Positions 53,036 to 64,000 of a DNA stretch of 64,000 bases are shown here, piece after piece. Below the pieces are notes generated by a model. The model was not told where the DNA came from. It searched no databases and was given only the letters and a program-made list of their open reading frames with translations. This stretch comes from Dactylis glomerata (Eukaryota > Streptophyta > Magnoliopsida > Poales > Poaceae): NCBI GenBank assembly GCA_007115705.1, contig QXEO01002102.1, forward strand, positions 1,754,509 to 1,818,508, read 5' to 3'. The position numbers were made by a program, and so were the translations under genes. Within the stretch, counting starts at the first letter, position 1, and every line of letters starts with the position of its first letter.

Positions 53036-54682
53036 TGATACGTCTCCAACGTATCTATAATTTTTGATGCTCCATGCTTGTTTTTGCACCATTTGCCCAA
53101 TGTTTTGTTACACTTAGTGACACTTTTATGCATTTTCCGGAACTAACCTATTAACAAGTTGCCACAGTGCCAGTTCCCTGTTTTCTGCTGTTTTTGTGTT
53201 TCAGAAGTGATACACAGGAAATATTCTCGGAATTGGACGAAACAAGTTCCTGAAGTCTTATTTTTCCCGGAAGCTTCCAGAGATCCGAAGAGGAGTAGGA
53301 GAGGGGCCACAGGCCAGTCTCACGCCTGGCTGGCGCGGCCCAGGCCCTGGCCGCGCCGCCATGGTGTGAGGAGGCCTGGGGCCACTCCTGACATCGCCCC
53401 TTCGCCTATAAAGACCCCCGACGGGAAAAACCTAAGTACCCAATCAATTTTCCAGAAACACATCACGATCCGCCGTCGTCATCGACCCGAAGATCGGGAG
53501 GGTCCAGAAGCTCTTCCCGGCACCCTGCCGGAGAGGGGAATCACCACCGGAGGTCTTCTTCATCGCCATGCTTGCCTCCGGAGCGATGAGTGAGTAGTCT
53601 ACCTTGGACTATGGGTCCATAGCAGTAGCTAGATGGTTGTCTTCTCCACCATGTGCTTCATGTTTAGATCTCATGAGCTGCCCTACATGATTGAGATCAC
53701 CGTTATGTAATTCTACATGTTTGGTTTGTTGGGATCCGATGAATATTGGTGTTATGATTGAGTTGCTATACTGAAATATATCTTATGTTATCTCTATGTT
53801 GTTTATGATCTTGCATGTTCTCCGTTGTTAGTAGCTATCTTGGCCGAGTAGTTGCTAGTGACTCCAAGAGGGGGTATTTATGCTCGATAGTGGGTTCATG
53901 CCTCTATTTAACCTGGGGGAGTGATAGAAACCTCTAAGGTTGTAGATGTGCTATTGCTACTAGGGAAAAAACAACATTCATATGCTCAAGGGGATATGCT
54001 TTGTTTACATTACACACTTTGCTTAATGCAATTATCTGTTGTTCGCAACTTAATACTCATGGGGTGTTCGGACGATATCCCCGTGAGTGGATTATTAGTC
54101 ATAGATGCAGTTGGATGGCGGTCTATGTATTTTGTTGTAATGCCCAGAGTAAATCTCATAGTGATCTTCTTGACATATCACGTTTATCTTTATTCTATCA
54201 ATTGCCCAACTGTAATTTGTTTACCCAGCATGTGTTATTTATCTTATGGAGAGACACCACTAGTGAACTATGGACCCCGGTCCTATTTCCATCATATTGC
54301 TATCACCTGTTTACTTTACTCGCACTATTTACTTTACTCGCATACTCTACTGTTTTCCACTCGATACGCTCATAACCTTTGTTTCAAGCAAACCGGTGAG
54401 ATTGACAACCTCATCGCAAGTTGGGAGCAAAGTACTTGGTTGTGTTGTGTGCAGGTTCCGCGTTGTAGCTAGCAAGCAAAGCTTGGATGAGGCGCCATAT
54501 ATAAATTGTCCGAAGCTGTCGCAAATTAGCAAGCATCACCTTCAGTCGCATTGTCTGCTCTTCTCCTGAACGATTAAACCTTGGTTTCTTAACTGAGGGA
54601 AAACAAGCTGCTATACTCATCACACCTTCCTCTTGGGGTTCCCAACTGGCCGGTTATTTACTTCATCAAATCGGTAGCATCA
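53036..54682 (+). repeat. 5' LTR of the gag-protease-only Athila-type element
   Basis: It starts TGATACGTCTCCAACGTATC and ends CGGTAGCATCA. A CGCCTATAAAGACCCC stretch (53403-53418) is the likely TATA region. Confidence 0.88.
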
Positions 54683-54693
54683 AGCCTCTTTTC

Positions 54694-54710
54694 TGGCACC
54701 GTTGCCGGGG
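54694..54710 (+). promoter_or_regulatory. primer binding site
   Basis: TGGCACCGTTGCCGGGG lies 11 bases after the LTR, one base different from the site at 51254. Confidence 0.8.
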
Positions 54711-54877
54711 AAGAGTGGAAGACCTCTGCAAGGGGAGTTTTTCGCACACACATCCTTTACTTTGTTATTGTTTTGCTTTACTTTATTTATTTTACCTGCA
54801 TCCTTTTATATCAAAAACCCAAAAAAATTAGAATCCTTGGTAGTTGTTTTTACTTATCTGCTTTTAGTTTTGCTGAA

Positions 54878-56940
54878 ATGGCCAATCTTGAAAACACCAA
54901 GTTGTGTGACTTTACTAGCACGAACAATAGTGATTTTATCTGCAGTCCTATTGCACCACCTGCTCCTGCTGCAAACTTTTATGAGATTAAGCCTGCTTTG
55001 TTGAACTTTGTTATGAAAGAGCAATTTTCTGGTGCTAGTACTGAAGATGCTGCAGCTCATCTCAACAATTTTGTTGAGCTATGTGAGATGCAAAAGTATA
55101 AGGATGTAGAAAGTGATATTATTAAGCTCAAGTTGTTTCCTTTTTCTTTGAGAGGAAAAGCTAAAGATTGGTTGCTGTCTTTGACTAAGAATAGTATTGA
55201 TTCATGGGCTAAGTGTAAGGATGCTTTTATTGGTAGATACTATCCTCCTACTAAGATTATATCTCTGCGTACAATATTATGAAGTTTACTCAATTTGATA
55301 ATGAACATGTTGCTCAAGCTTGGGAAAGAATGAAATCTATGATAAAGAATTGCCCCACTCATGGACTGACTACTTGGATGATTGTCCAAACTTTTTATGC
55401 AGGACTGAATTTTTCTTCGAGGAACCTACTTGATTCAGATGCTGGAGGCACTTTTATGTCCCTTACCTTGGGCGCCGCAACAAAGCTACTCGACAACATG
55501 ATGGTGAATTATTCCGAATGGCACACCGAGAGAGCTCCATAAGGTAAGAAGGTAAATTCTGTTGAGGAAACCTCTTCCTTGAATGATAAGCTTGATACCA
55601 TTATGGCTATGCTTGCTAATGATAGGGCTCATGGTGATCCTAATAATGTTCCTTTAGCCTCTCTGGTTGCTCAAGAAGAGCATGTTGATGTGAATTTCAT
55701 TACAAATAATAATTTTAACAACAATGCTTATAGGAACAATTTTGCTAGTAACAATTATAGGCCGTATTCTTCTACCAATGGTAATGGTTATGGTAATTCT
55801 TATGGTAATTCCTACAACAACACTAGGGCCGCGCCCTCCGAGCTTGAGGTAATGCTCAAGGACTTCATCGGTAAGCAAACTACTTTTAACAAGTCTGTTG
55901 AGGAAAAGTTAGGCAAAATTGATATTCTTGCTTCTAAAGTTGATAGCCTTGCTCATGATGTTGAACTTCTGAAATTAAAAGTGTTGCCTAATGATGTGAA
56001 AGAGAACAATGTTTTTGCTACTGCTAATGCTATTCAAGTTGGAATTGATGAAAATGTTAGATTGTTAGCGGAATTGCATACTAGGTGGGAAAGAGAAGAT
56101 GAGATGGCTAGAGAAATGAAGGTATATACTATTACTACCTCTGTTGATGTTGCTCCTAATGCTAGCAATCCTCTTACTTTGATTGGTGTAGAGAAAACTC
56201 CCACTCCTTGTGTTAAAAAGCCTAAAACTGCCAAAACTTTTTCTCAAAAGAGTGCTGAAATTTTTCGAAGTGTGGGAGATGATAGCTCTATTTCTTTTAA
56301 TGATTTTGATGTTGATGGCTGCAATATATCTGAAGTTATTTTGTTCTTACAAAAGCTTGCTTTGACTCCCAATGCTAGTTCTTTAAATGTTGCTTTTACT
56401 AAGCATATTACCAATGCTCTAATAAAAATTAGGGATGAAAAGTTGAAGCAAAAAGCTTCCGTTCCCAAGAAGTTAGAAGATGGTTGGGAACCCATCATTG
56501 ATATGCATGTTAATGGTTTTGATTGCCATGCTTTATGTGATCTATGTGCTAGTATTTCTATCATGCCTAGAAAAATTTATGACATGCTTGATTTACCACC
56601 GCTTGAAAAATGTTATTTTGATGTTCCTATTGCTGATGTTGCTAAGAAGAAACCTCTGGGAAGGATTAATGATGTTCTTATTGTGGTTAACAATAACCTT
56701 GTTCCCATTGATTTTCTTGTTATGGACGTTGAATGCCATGCTTCATGTCCTATTATTTTGGGAAGACCCTTTCTTCGAACTGTAGGTGCCATCATTGATA
56801 TGAGAGAAGGCACTATAAAATATCAATTCCCACTCAAGAAAGGTATGGAACACTTCCCTAGGAAAAGAAAGAAGTTAATTTTTGACTCTATCCTTAGAGC
56901 AAATTATGAGCTTGATGCTTCATCACTTGATGTTACTTGA
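54878..56940 (+). pseudogene. gag-protease of the complete Athila-type element
   Basis: The start ATG (54878) opens MANLENTKLCDF. The gag core has FSLRGKAKDWLLSL and FIGRYYPPTK, a Gly/Tyr/Asn-rich linker (NGNGYGNSYGNSYNN), a coiled-coil-like segment (KLGKIDILASKVDSLAHDVE) and the protease region with ILGRPFLRTVGAIID. Damage: one base missing near 55270 compared with 34850, a TAA at 55540-55542 where the sister copy has CAA, and Cys in place of Gly in the protease motif (CDLCASISIMP). Gag would form particles; trans-supplied polymerase would be needed. Confidence 0.85.
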
Positions 56941-59872
56941 TTCGCAATTTTCTGCGCCTAGCTCAAAGGCGTTAAAGAAAAGCACTCTTGGGAGATAACC
57001 CAATGTTTTATTTTCAGTACTTTTTCTTTTATTTGAGTCTTGGAAGTCATTACTACTGTAATGACCGCTCCTTATCCTTTTTATTTTATTGTTGTGCCAA
57101 GAGAAGCCTCTAATTCGAGTGAGGTAAAGATTTGGGGATGTTGCTGTCCTGAAACTGTTTTTGGTGCTGTACCGTAAAAATTCATATAAATTCTCTGTAT
57201 ATCTTTGGGACCTGCGATTTCTTGTGCATATGCCCCAGGTTATATCCAAACTTTCGTTAGTTGAACACTTTTTGATTTGAGCAACAGAAAACCCCTCAAA
57301 AATTCGGCCTTTGTCAGCTGTTCTGTTTTGACAGATTTCTGCCAATATTTGCGTTTGCCGCTTTATCGCTTTCTTTTGAGTTCTTTTGATCACGGAACTT
57401 TTGGGGAAGTTGCTACAGTAGTATGTGCTATATATGTGGTGGTTTTGAGTTGAAACCTGAAGCAAAAAGAGGTTGATTATATGTTATGCTACACTAATGT
57501 TGCTAATAGAATTGTGTTTAGTTTTGTATGAAGGAAGTTTTCAAGTGTAGGGATTGGAGAATGATGAGATGAGTTGAAGAATGGACAAAAGCTCAAGCTT
57601 GGGGATGCCCATGCATCACCCCAAGAAATATCCAAGAAGTACAAGCGTCAAAGCTTGGGGATGCCCCCGAGGCACCCCTTCTTCATCACCAAAAATCAGG
57701 TCACCTTTCAAAACACTATATTTTTATTGCTTCATGCACTATGTGTTTTTCTTGGAGCGTCAGTTGTTTTAGTTTTATTTGTTAGTTTGTTTTGTTTGCT
57801 GCAATAAATGGTTGGAACCCAACAAATTTCCTTTGGAGGAGATGTACTCGTTTTCATTTGCAAAGAACACTTCGTTTTCACTCTTACAATTTCATCAAGT
57901 GTTCTTCTTTTTCCGCTACTGCTTTTGGTTTTCGTTTTCGCCTTGATTTGCATTCAGACCTTGTCATATCTTTTCATCAAGGTGTATTTTTTCCTCTGAT
58001 CTTTATTGGTTTTCATCAAAAGAGGTGTTTATAAAAATTTCAAATGGTGTTGGAAAAGAGAAAAAGCTTTATGCAGAAAAGTGATACAAGAAGGAGCTTG
58101 TGTACACTGCGGCCTAGGCTTTTGCATGTCGTGCTTGATGTATTTTTGATAATATGCTTAGTGGTTTTGCTGTAGCATGACTTGTCTCAAATAACTGAGA
58201 TTGCTTAATGAACCTTTGAAAAAATCATGCGTTGTTTTTAATTGTTTGGAAGCATTATTTTGGTTTTCTCCTTGATGCTTTATTTGGGTTGACTTGGCGC
58301 ATGCTCACACATGTTAGACTCTTACAAAGTCGCCAATAGCCTCTATGATCATTTAGTTTTTGACTTTTGATGCCATCTTATGCTTCTTTTAATGTCGCTT
58401 TGTCGCTTTGCATGATTATGGCCATTATTGCTCTCTTAGTTGGTCGTTCCCAGTCTTTTGCTAGCCCTCGCCTTGTACTGAGTATGAGCTCTACTCGTGC
58501 ATCCAACTCCTAAAAACCAAGTCTTCCAAAGTGTCCACCATACATACCTACTAGCAATTTGCTATTCCAAGTAAATTTGACTTGCTTTTATTTTCTCTTC
58601 AAATTAAACTCTTACCAGTGTTATGCGAAATTCGGTCAGTAAAGCTCTCACGAACCGGAAGGCACACTTTACTTTTTCTTGTTCTTAAAAATTTGACATT
58701 GTGGTCTCTTATGTTGAGTTGTTATGCTTGCAAGTTGTAAGTTGGAGACTAGCCCAACCATGCAGTCATGGGCAAGCTTTCAACATTGCACTTCTTATTT
58801 GAGTTGATATCGTGATCTTTTGTTTATGGATGCCCGCGGTGTGAAATGAATTGGGAATCTTGTGGGGATCATGGAGTTTGTATATGTGTTAGGAAAACGT
58901 CGGGCTGCTAATCTAAGCCATGCATAATTCATGGTGGAAATTTGCAGCATACCCATGGTGAACATTCGACGACGCATCTCACAATAAAAAGCTAAACAAA
59001 TGGCAAATAAAAGAGATGTCGAGGTGTTCATTGTCTGCTTGTCCTGTCATTTTGATGTGGGCTTGTTCCATGTCATCGGGCACGGAGGTACCCCGTTGGC
59101 GGTTCTCAATGATATGCATATACTTACAATGACAAGAGCCTTGCTTGGGACTCTAAGTAAAGTAGCATGAGGTTTGGGTACTCGTATTCACGGGACACGA
59201 GGTTTTCAACTTATGATTTGTCAAGCATATGCATCATAATTGTTCTCGCATTAACTTTCACCATTCAAGATGCTTATGATGGGGGCAATGAGAGCTCAAA
59301 GCCGGTAAGTACCATTATTTTTGAAGGTTATAAAACTTGCAATCACTGCTTCCCTCTGCGAAGGGCCTTTCTTTTACTTTTATGTTGAGTCACCACCTTC
59401 TAGCTTTATGCACCATTAAGAGAGCATAGTTTTCATTCTTAGTATAATGTGCATTGTCCCAAAGTTTTCATTGATTGATTCATATTGTTGGTTTCACTTG
59501 TTCTCAAATTATTTGTATCTAGTCGCCCTCTTAAACTTGAAGGTGTCCTATGCATTTATGTTTTGCTCTCTTTGAAGGACAAGCTGAAAACCATTTGTAT
59601 GTTTTTCCTTATGATTTGAACACACGTTTGACTTTCATTGTTTCATTTTCATGATCTTTTGTTTGTGTTCATTTTCATGTTTACAACATGGTTGCTAAGT
59701 TCTTATTGTCAAGATTATATCTTTCATGCCCATGTTTTAAGTTCTTATGATCCCAGCTCACAAATGCTTACATATATGATCAAGATTGTGTAGGTGCATG
59801 TCACCTAAAAAATTATTCTTTTGTTATCACTTACCTACTCGAGGTCGAGCAGGAGTTAAGCTTGGGGATGCT
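56941..59872. other. non-coding interior of the complete Athila-type element
   Basis: It matches 36572-39505. No pol or envelope-like gene. AGCTTGGGGATGC occurs at about 57596 and 57651 and at the true priming tract just before 59873. Confidence 0.65.
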
Positions 59873-60466
59873 TGATACGTCTCCAACGTATCTATAATTT
59901 TTGATGCTCCATGCTTGTTTTTACACCATTTGCCCAATGTTTCGTTACACTTAGTGGCACTTTTATGCATTTTCCGGAACTAACCTATTAACAAGTTGCC
60001 ACAGTGCCAGTTCCCTGTTTTCTGCTGTTTTTGTGTTTCAGAAGTGATACACAGGAAATATTCTCGGAATTGGACGAAACAAGTTCCCGAAGTCTTATTT
60101 TTCCCGGAAGCTTCCAGAGATCCGAAGAGGAGTAGGAGAGGGGCCACAGGCCAGTCTCACGCCTGGCTGGCGCGGCCCAGGCCCTGGCCGTGCCGCCATG
60201 GTGTGAGGAGGCCTGGGGCCACTCCTGACATCGCCCCTTCGCCTATAAAGACCCCCCGACGGGAAAAACCTAAGTACCCGATCAATTTTCCAGAAACACA
60301 TCGCAATCCGCCGCCGTCGTCGACCCAAAGATCGGGAGGGTCCAGAAGCTCTTCCCGACACCCTGCCGAAGAGGGGAATCGCCACCGGAGGTCTTCTTCA
60401 TCGCCATGCTTGCCTCCGAAGTGATGAGTGAGTAGTCTACCTTGGACTATGGGTCCATAGCAGTAG

Positions 60467-61361
60467 TGATGAGGACATCCCTACTATTGTTCCATCTCCA
60501 CTTCGTGATGTTGACAAGCAAGTTGCTGCAAAGAAGAAGTCCAATGATGAAATCAGAATTGGACCTATCACAAGAGCTCGTGCAAAGTTAATAGAACAAC
60601 AGGTGAATTTGCTCCTAATAGAATCTGATTATTTTGTTAATGAGAATTGTTTACTGCCTAAGTCTTTGTGTGTTTGCATACTCAGGTTCATGGGAGAAGA
60701 AGGCATAGCACGAGGGAGCGAGGAGTTGAAGCAGCCGGAGCAAGACGTGATGATCATGCCCATGGATGCGAGGGAGGAGAGGGAGGCCGGCGACCAGCAT
60801 GAGGAGGAGGAGGACATCACGCAGGAGGCGGCACATGGCGCACCACCAAGTGTTTGTGCGCCATACACCTAAGGCCTGCACGCCTAGTTGGCTGCACCCA
60901 ACCATTGGGTCAGTTTGTATCACATAAGGTTGAGTCGAACCATGTTAGAGGACCAGGTCAGGTCGACTGCCTTTGGCCAGCCGCACCCCCCATATAATAA
61001 GTGCCTATGCGCCATAGAAGAGGTTAGACCACGTTTAAAACAAAACCCTAGTTCTTGAGACTGCTCTAAGCATTCATCTCGAATTCTTGTCTCCAATTCG
61101 TTTCGATCTGGAGATTACATACTGCAAGTTATGTGTGATCTGCTGTTCCATTGGGAATTAGTGAATTGCAATTATACCATTTCGTGGTCGACGGCTACAT
61201 TGCGCAAGTGTGTGAAGTCGTGAATATCCGAAGGGTAGAGAGCTGTTGCATTGGCATCAGGGATCTAGCGAGGAGAGATCATCGGCGACACCAAGTTATC
61301 TATCATCATCATCATCATCACCACCGCAAGCTTACTGAGAAGATCGGGCCACCCCATATCA
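60467..61361 (+). mobile_element. solo LTR of a CRM-clade (Cereba/Quinta-like) centromeric retrotransposon
   Basis: It is 895 bp, starts TGATGAGGACATCC, ends CCCCATATCA and is flanked by the duplication AGTAG (60462-60466 and 61362-61366). In the CRM clade the 3' end of pol reaches into the LTR, and here a frame is open from 60468 to TAA at 60870-60872, with GPITRARAKLIEQQV near its start. Size and ends agree with Cereba-type LTRs. Recombination between the two LTRs of a full element would leave exactly this. Confidence 0.82.
60468..60872 (+). pseudogene. C-terminal end of CRM pol inside the solo LTR
   Basis: 134 codons are open from the LTR start. They read DEDIPTIVPSPLRDVDKQV, then IGPITRARAKLIEQQ, then an acidic tail rich in Glu and Met. 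In complete CRM elements this is the end of the integrase, whose C-terminal region is thought to steer insertion to centromeric chromatin. Upstream coding sequence is gone. Confidence 0.7.
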
Positions 61362-62425
61362 AGTAGCTAGATGGTTGTCTTCTCCACCATGTGCTTCATG
61401 TTTAGATCTCATGAGCTGCCCTACATGATTGAGATCACCGTTATGTAATTCTACATGTTTGGTTTGTTGGGATCCGATGAATATTGATGTTATGATTGAG
61501 TTGCTATACTGAAATATATCTTACGTTATCTCTATGTTGTTTATGATCTTGCATGCTCCCCGTTGTTAGTAGCTATCTTGGCCGAGTAGTTGCTAGTGAC
61601 TCCAAGAGGGGGTATTTATGCTTGATAGTGGGTTCATGCCTCTATTTAACCTGGGGGAGTGACAGAAACCTCTAAGGTTGTAGATGTGCTGTTGCTACTA
61701 CGGAGAAAACAATATTCATATGCTCAAGGGCATATGCTTTGTTTACATTACACACTTTGCTTAATGCAATTATCTGTTGTTCGCAACTTAATACTCATGG
61801 GGTGTTCGGACGATATCCCCGTGAGTGGATTATTAGTCATAGATGCAGTTGGATGGCGGTCTATGTATTTTGTTGTAATGCCCAGAGTAAATCTCATAGT
61901 GATCTTCTTGACATATAACGTTTATCTTTATTCTATCAATTGCCCAACTGTAATTTGTTTACCCAGCATGTGTTATTTATCTTATGGAGAGACACCACTA
62001 GTGAACTGTGGACCCCGGTCCTATTTCCATCATATTGCTATCACCTGTTTACTTTACTCGCACTGTTTACTTTACTCGCATACTCTACTGTTTTCCACTC
62101 GATACGCTCATAACCTTTGTTTCAAGCAAACTGGTGAGATTGATAACCTCATCGCAAGTTGGGAGCAAAGTACTTGGTTGTGTTGTGTGCAGGTTCCGCG
62201 TTGCAGCTAGCAAGCAAAGCTTGGACGAGGCGCCATATATAAATTGTCCGAAGCTGTCGCAAACTAGCAAGCATCACCTTCAGTGGCATTGTCTGCTCAT
62301 TTCCTGAACGATTAAACCTTGGTTTCTTAACTGAGGGAAAACAAGCTGCTATACTCATCACACCTTCCTCTTGGGGTTCCGAACTAGCCGGTTATTTACT
62401 TCATCAAATCGGTAGCATCACCACT

Positions 62426-63510
62426 TAATTCCCAAGATGAAGGAAGTGGTAAGAAATGAGGTATTGAAGTTCCTTGATGCTGGTATTATTTATCCTATTG
62501 CTGATAGTAGATGGGTTAGTCCTGTTCATTGTGTTCCTAAGAAAGGAGGTATGACTATTGTGCCTAATGAGAATAACGAGCTTATTCGTCAAAGGGTAGT
62601 AGTTGGTTATAGAATGTGCATTGATTTTAGAAAGGTAAACAAAGTTACCAAGAAAGATCATTATCCTTTACCGTTTATAGATCAAATGCTAGAAAGGTTA
62701 TCTAAGAAGACTCATTTTTGTTTTCTTGATGGTTATTTCGGTTTTTCTCATATTGCTGTTAAAAAGGAAGATCAGGAGAAAACCACTTTTACTTGTCCTT
62801 ATGGAACTTATGCTTATAGACGTATGCCGTTTGGTTTATGCAATGCTCCTGCTACTTTTCAAAGATGCATGTCTGCTATTTTTCATGGTTTTTGTGAAGA
62901 AATTGTGGAGGTTTTCATGGACGATTTCTCCGTCTATGGAACTTCTTTTGATAATTGTTTGCACAATCTTGATAAAGTTTTGCAGAGGTGTGAAGAAACT
63001 AATCTTGTTCTTAATTAGGAGAAATGCCACTTTATGGTAAATGAAGGAATTGTCCTTGGACATAAATTTCTGAAAGAGGTATTGAAGTTGACAGAGCAAA
63101 GGTTGAGGCAATTGAGAAGATGCCCTGTCCTAGAGATGTTAAAGGTATTCGTAGTATTCTTGCTCATGCTGGTTTCTATAGGAGGGTTTATTAAAGATTT
63201 CTCTAAGATTTCAAAGCCTCTTACCAATCTTCTTCAAAAAGATGTACCATTTGTCTTTGATGATGATTGTAAGGAAGCTTTTGAAACTCTTAAGAAGGCT
63301 TTAACTACTACTCCTATTGTTCAACCACCTGATTGGAATTTACCTTTGAAATTATGTGCGATGCTAGTAATTTTGCTGTTGGTGCTGTTCTTGGACAGCG
63401 CATAGATAATAAGTTGAATGTTATTCATTATGCTAGTAAGACTCTTGATGCTGCTCAGAAGAATTATGCTACCACTGAGAAAGAGTTTCTTGCTATTGTT
63501 GATGAAGACT
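62426..63510 (+). pseudogene. reverse transcriptase and RNase H start of the split Athila-type element
   Basis: The frame continues from 53035 with IPKMKEVVRNEVLKFLDAG, then VPKKGGMT, CIDFRKVNKVTKKDHYPLPF, FLDGYFGFSHI, MPFGLCNAPATFQRCM and catalytic FMDDFSVYG near 62915. A TAG at 63016-63018 stands where NWEKCHF-like residues are expected, and a shift near 63070 follows. The RNase H start with MCDASNFAVGAVLG and YASKTLDAAQKNYATTEKE is in a further frame. Homology ends near 63505. Confidence 0.9.
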
Positions 63511-64000
63511 GTTTGGCCCGATCTTTCACGATGCACCTCCTGATCCAATGGATCTGATAGATCTCCCAATCACGTGAGCGATACACGTAACCTGAAGATG
63601 GGGGAACGTCAATCCTGTGAGCAACTCGTCGATGTAGATGAACCTCACGCCAAATAGATGAATCCAACGAGCAACTCAATGATGAACAGCGAGCCTCACG
63701 CCGAAGCACGACAATACTTGAATAACAAGCACATTCACGCAGAACACAATATAGTGGATAACTAGACGAACGTCGGAGACGCCGTCTCAATACGCCAACC
63801 CCGGAGGGATGGTACGCACACGTGGGAACTAAAAGTTCTACATAATTTTCAGCCTCCCTAAACCCTAGCCGCCCAGCCTCCTTATATAGGCGGCCAGAAA
63901 ACTATTGGGCTTGGACAGGCCCAAACCCCAAACATAAAATAAAACCTAAGTGCTAAGAAATAACATGAACATAGATGCAAATTAGTGACATAGCCTTAGA
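63511..64000 (-). other. unassigned LTR- or promoter-like sequence at the window end
   Basis: Homology to the Athila element stops abruptly. On the minus strand GCCGCCTATATAAGGAGGCT (about 63878-63897) is a convincing TATA context, followed by GGCGGCTAGGGTTTAGGGAG, as in plant leaders or LTR R regions. No reading frame is recognised. It is probably the LTR of another element that extends beyond the window. Confidence 0.45.

Larger units (their letters stand above)
53036..62420 (+). mobile_element. Athila-type element, gag-protease only, complete with both LTRs
   Basis: 5' LTR 53036-54682 (1647 bp), PBS 54694-54710, gag-protease 54878-56940, about 2.9 kb without genes, and 3' LTR 59873-62420. 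The right LTR contains an 895-bp solo LTR plus a 5-bp duplication; without it the LTR is 1648 bp. Target copies are CCGCT and CCACT, with one mismatch. It lacks reverse transcriptase and integrase and so is non-autonomous; Sabrina/WHAM-type wheat families are the likely relatives. Confidence 0.88.
59873..62420 (+). repeat. 3' LTR of the complete Athila-type element, holding a CRM solo LTR
   Basis: It starts TGATACGTCTCCAACGTATC and ends CGGTAGCATCA. It is interrupted after CAGTAG at 60466 and resumes with CTAGATGG at 61367. The two LTRs are very similar outside this insertion. Confidence 0.9.
49727..63510 (+). mobile_element. Athila-type element with reverse transcriptase, split by a nested Athila-type element
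   Basis: 5' LTR 49727-51242, PBS 51254-51270, gag-protease 51499-52767 and reverse transcriptase up to about 63510, where it ends inside RNase H. The insertion at 53036-62420 lies in the pol frame, with target copies CCGCT (53031-53035) and CCACT (62421-62425). The left flank is GAACC (49722-49726). The right half with integrase and 3' LTR is absent, so the target copy cannot be confirmed. Confidence 0.85.

Overview
The window looks like a transposon-dense, probably pericentromeric stretch of a Triticeae grass genome (wheat, Aegilops or barley type). This rests on an Au-type SINE, Stowaway and Tourist MITEs, Athila-type LTR elements whose LTRs start TGATACGTC, Tat-type LTR elements carrying antisense genes, and a solo LTR of the centromeric CRM (Cereba/Quinta-like) clade. 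There is no rRNA gene, no tRNA gene and no CRISPR array. Only one gene looks like an ordinary host gene.

Left part (1-22810). The 5' end of a minus-strand Athila-type element (1-2553) lies beside a hAT DNA transposon. The hAT transposase is cut by a Tat-type LTR element (3228-21138, target duplication ATGAG). That element encodes gag-protease only and carries two intron-containing genes on its opposite strand. A second Tat-type element (6997-15769, target duplication CAAGG) has inserted into one of those antisense genes. It has nearly the same 335-bp LTRs but a full gag-protease-RT-RNaseH-integrase set, and carries a different antisense gene encoding AT-hooks plus a B3 DNA-binding domain. The picture is an autonomous element inserted in its non-autonomous partner, inserted in a hAT.

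Middle part (22811-34634). This is the least repetitive stretch. A small two-exon host gene is inferred on the minus strand (exon 1 at 34059-33884, exon 2 at 25653-25578). Its roughly 8.2-kb intron has collected an Au SINE, a Tourist-like element inside a Stowaway-like element, a Stowaway fragment and a 5'-truncated L1-type LINE with a 16-bp target duplication. Beyond the gene is a Stowaway inserted into the terminal repeat of a Tourist MITE, and a 121-bp retroposed fragment with a 20-bp target duplication.

Right part (34635-64000). A chromovirus-like (Tekay/Del-type) minus-strand element spans 34635-49726 and has an unusual gag with five zinc knuckles and a poly-lysine microsatellite. One of its LTRs holds a truncated Athila-type element and a truncated Tat-type element, with a deletion junction at 4 bp of microhomology. 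Its other LTR is entered by a second Athila-type element (49727 to about 63510). That element's reverse transcriptase region is split by a gag-protease-only Athila-type element (53036-62420), whose right LTR holds the 895-bp CRM solo LTR. The last 490 bp look like another LTR or promoter on the minus strand.

Most coding regions carry stops or frameshifts. The clearly open reading frames are the AT-hook/B3 antisense gene and the inferred host gene. Family names for transposons are assigned from memory of motifs, not from a database search.
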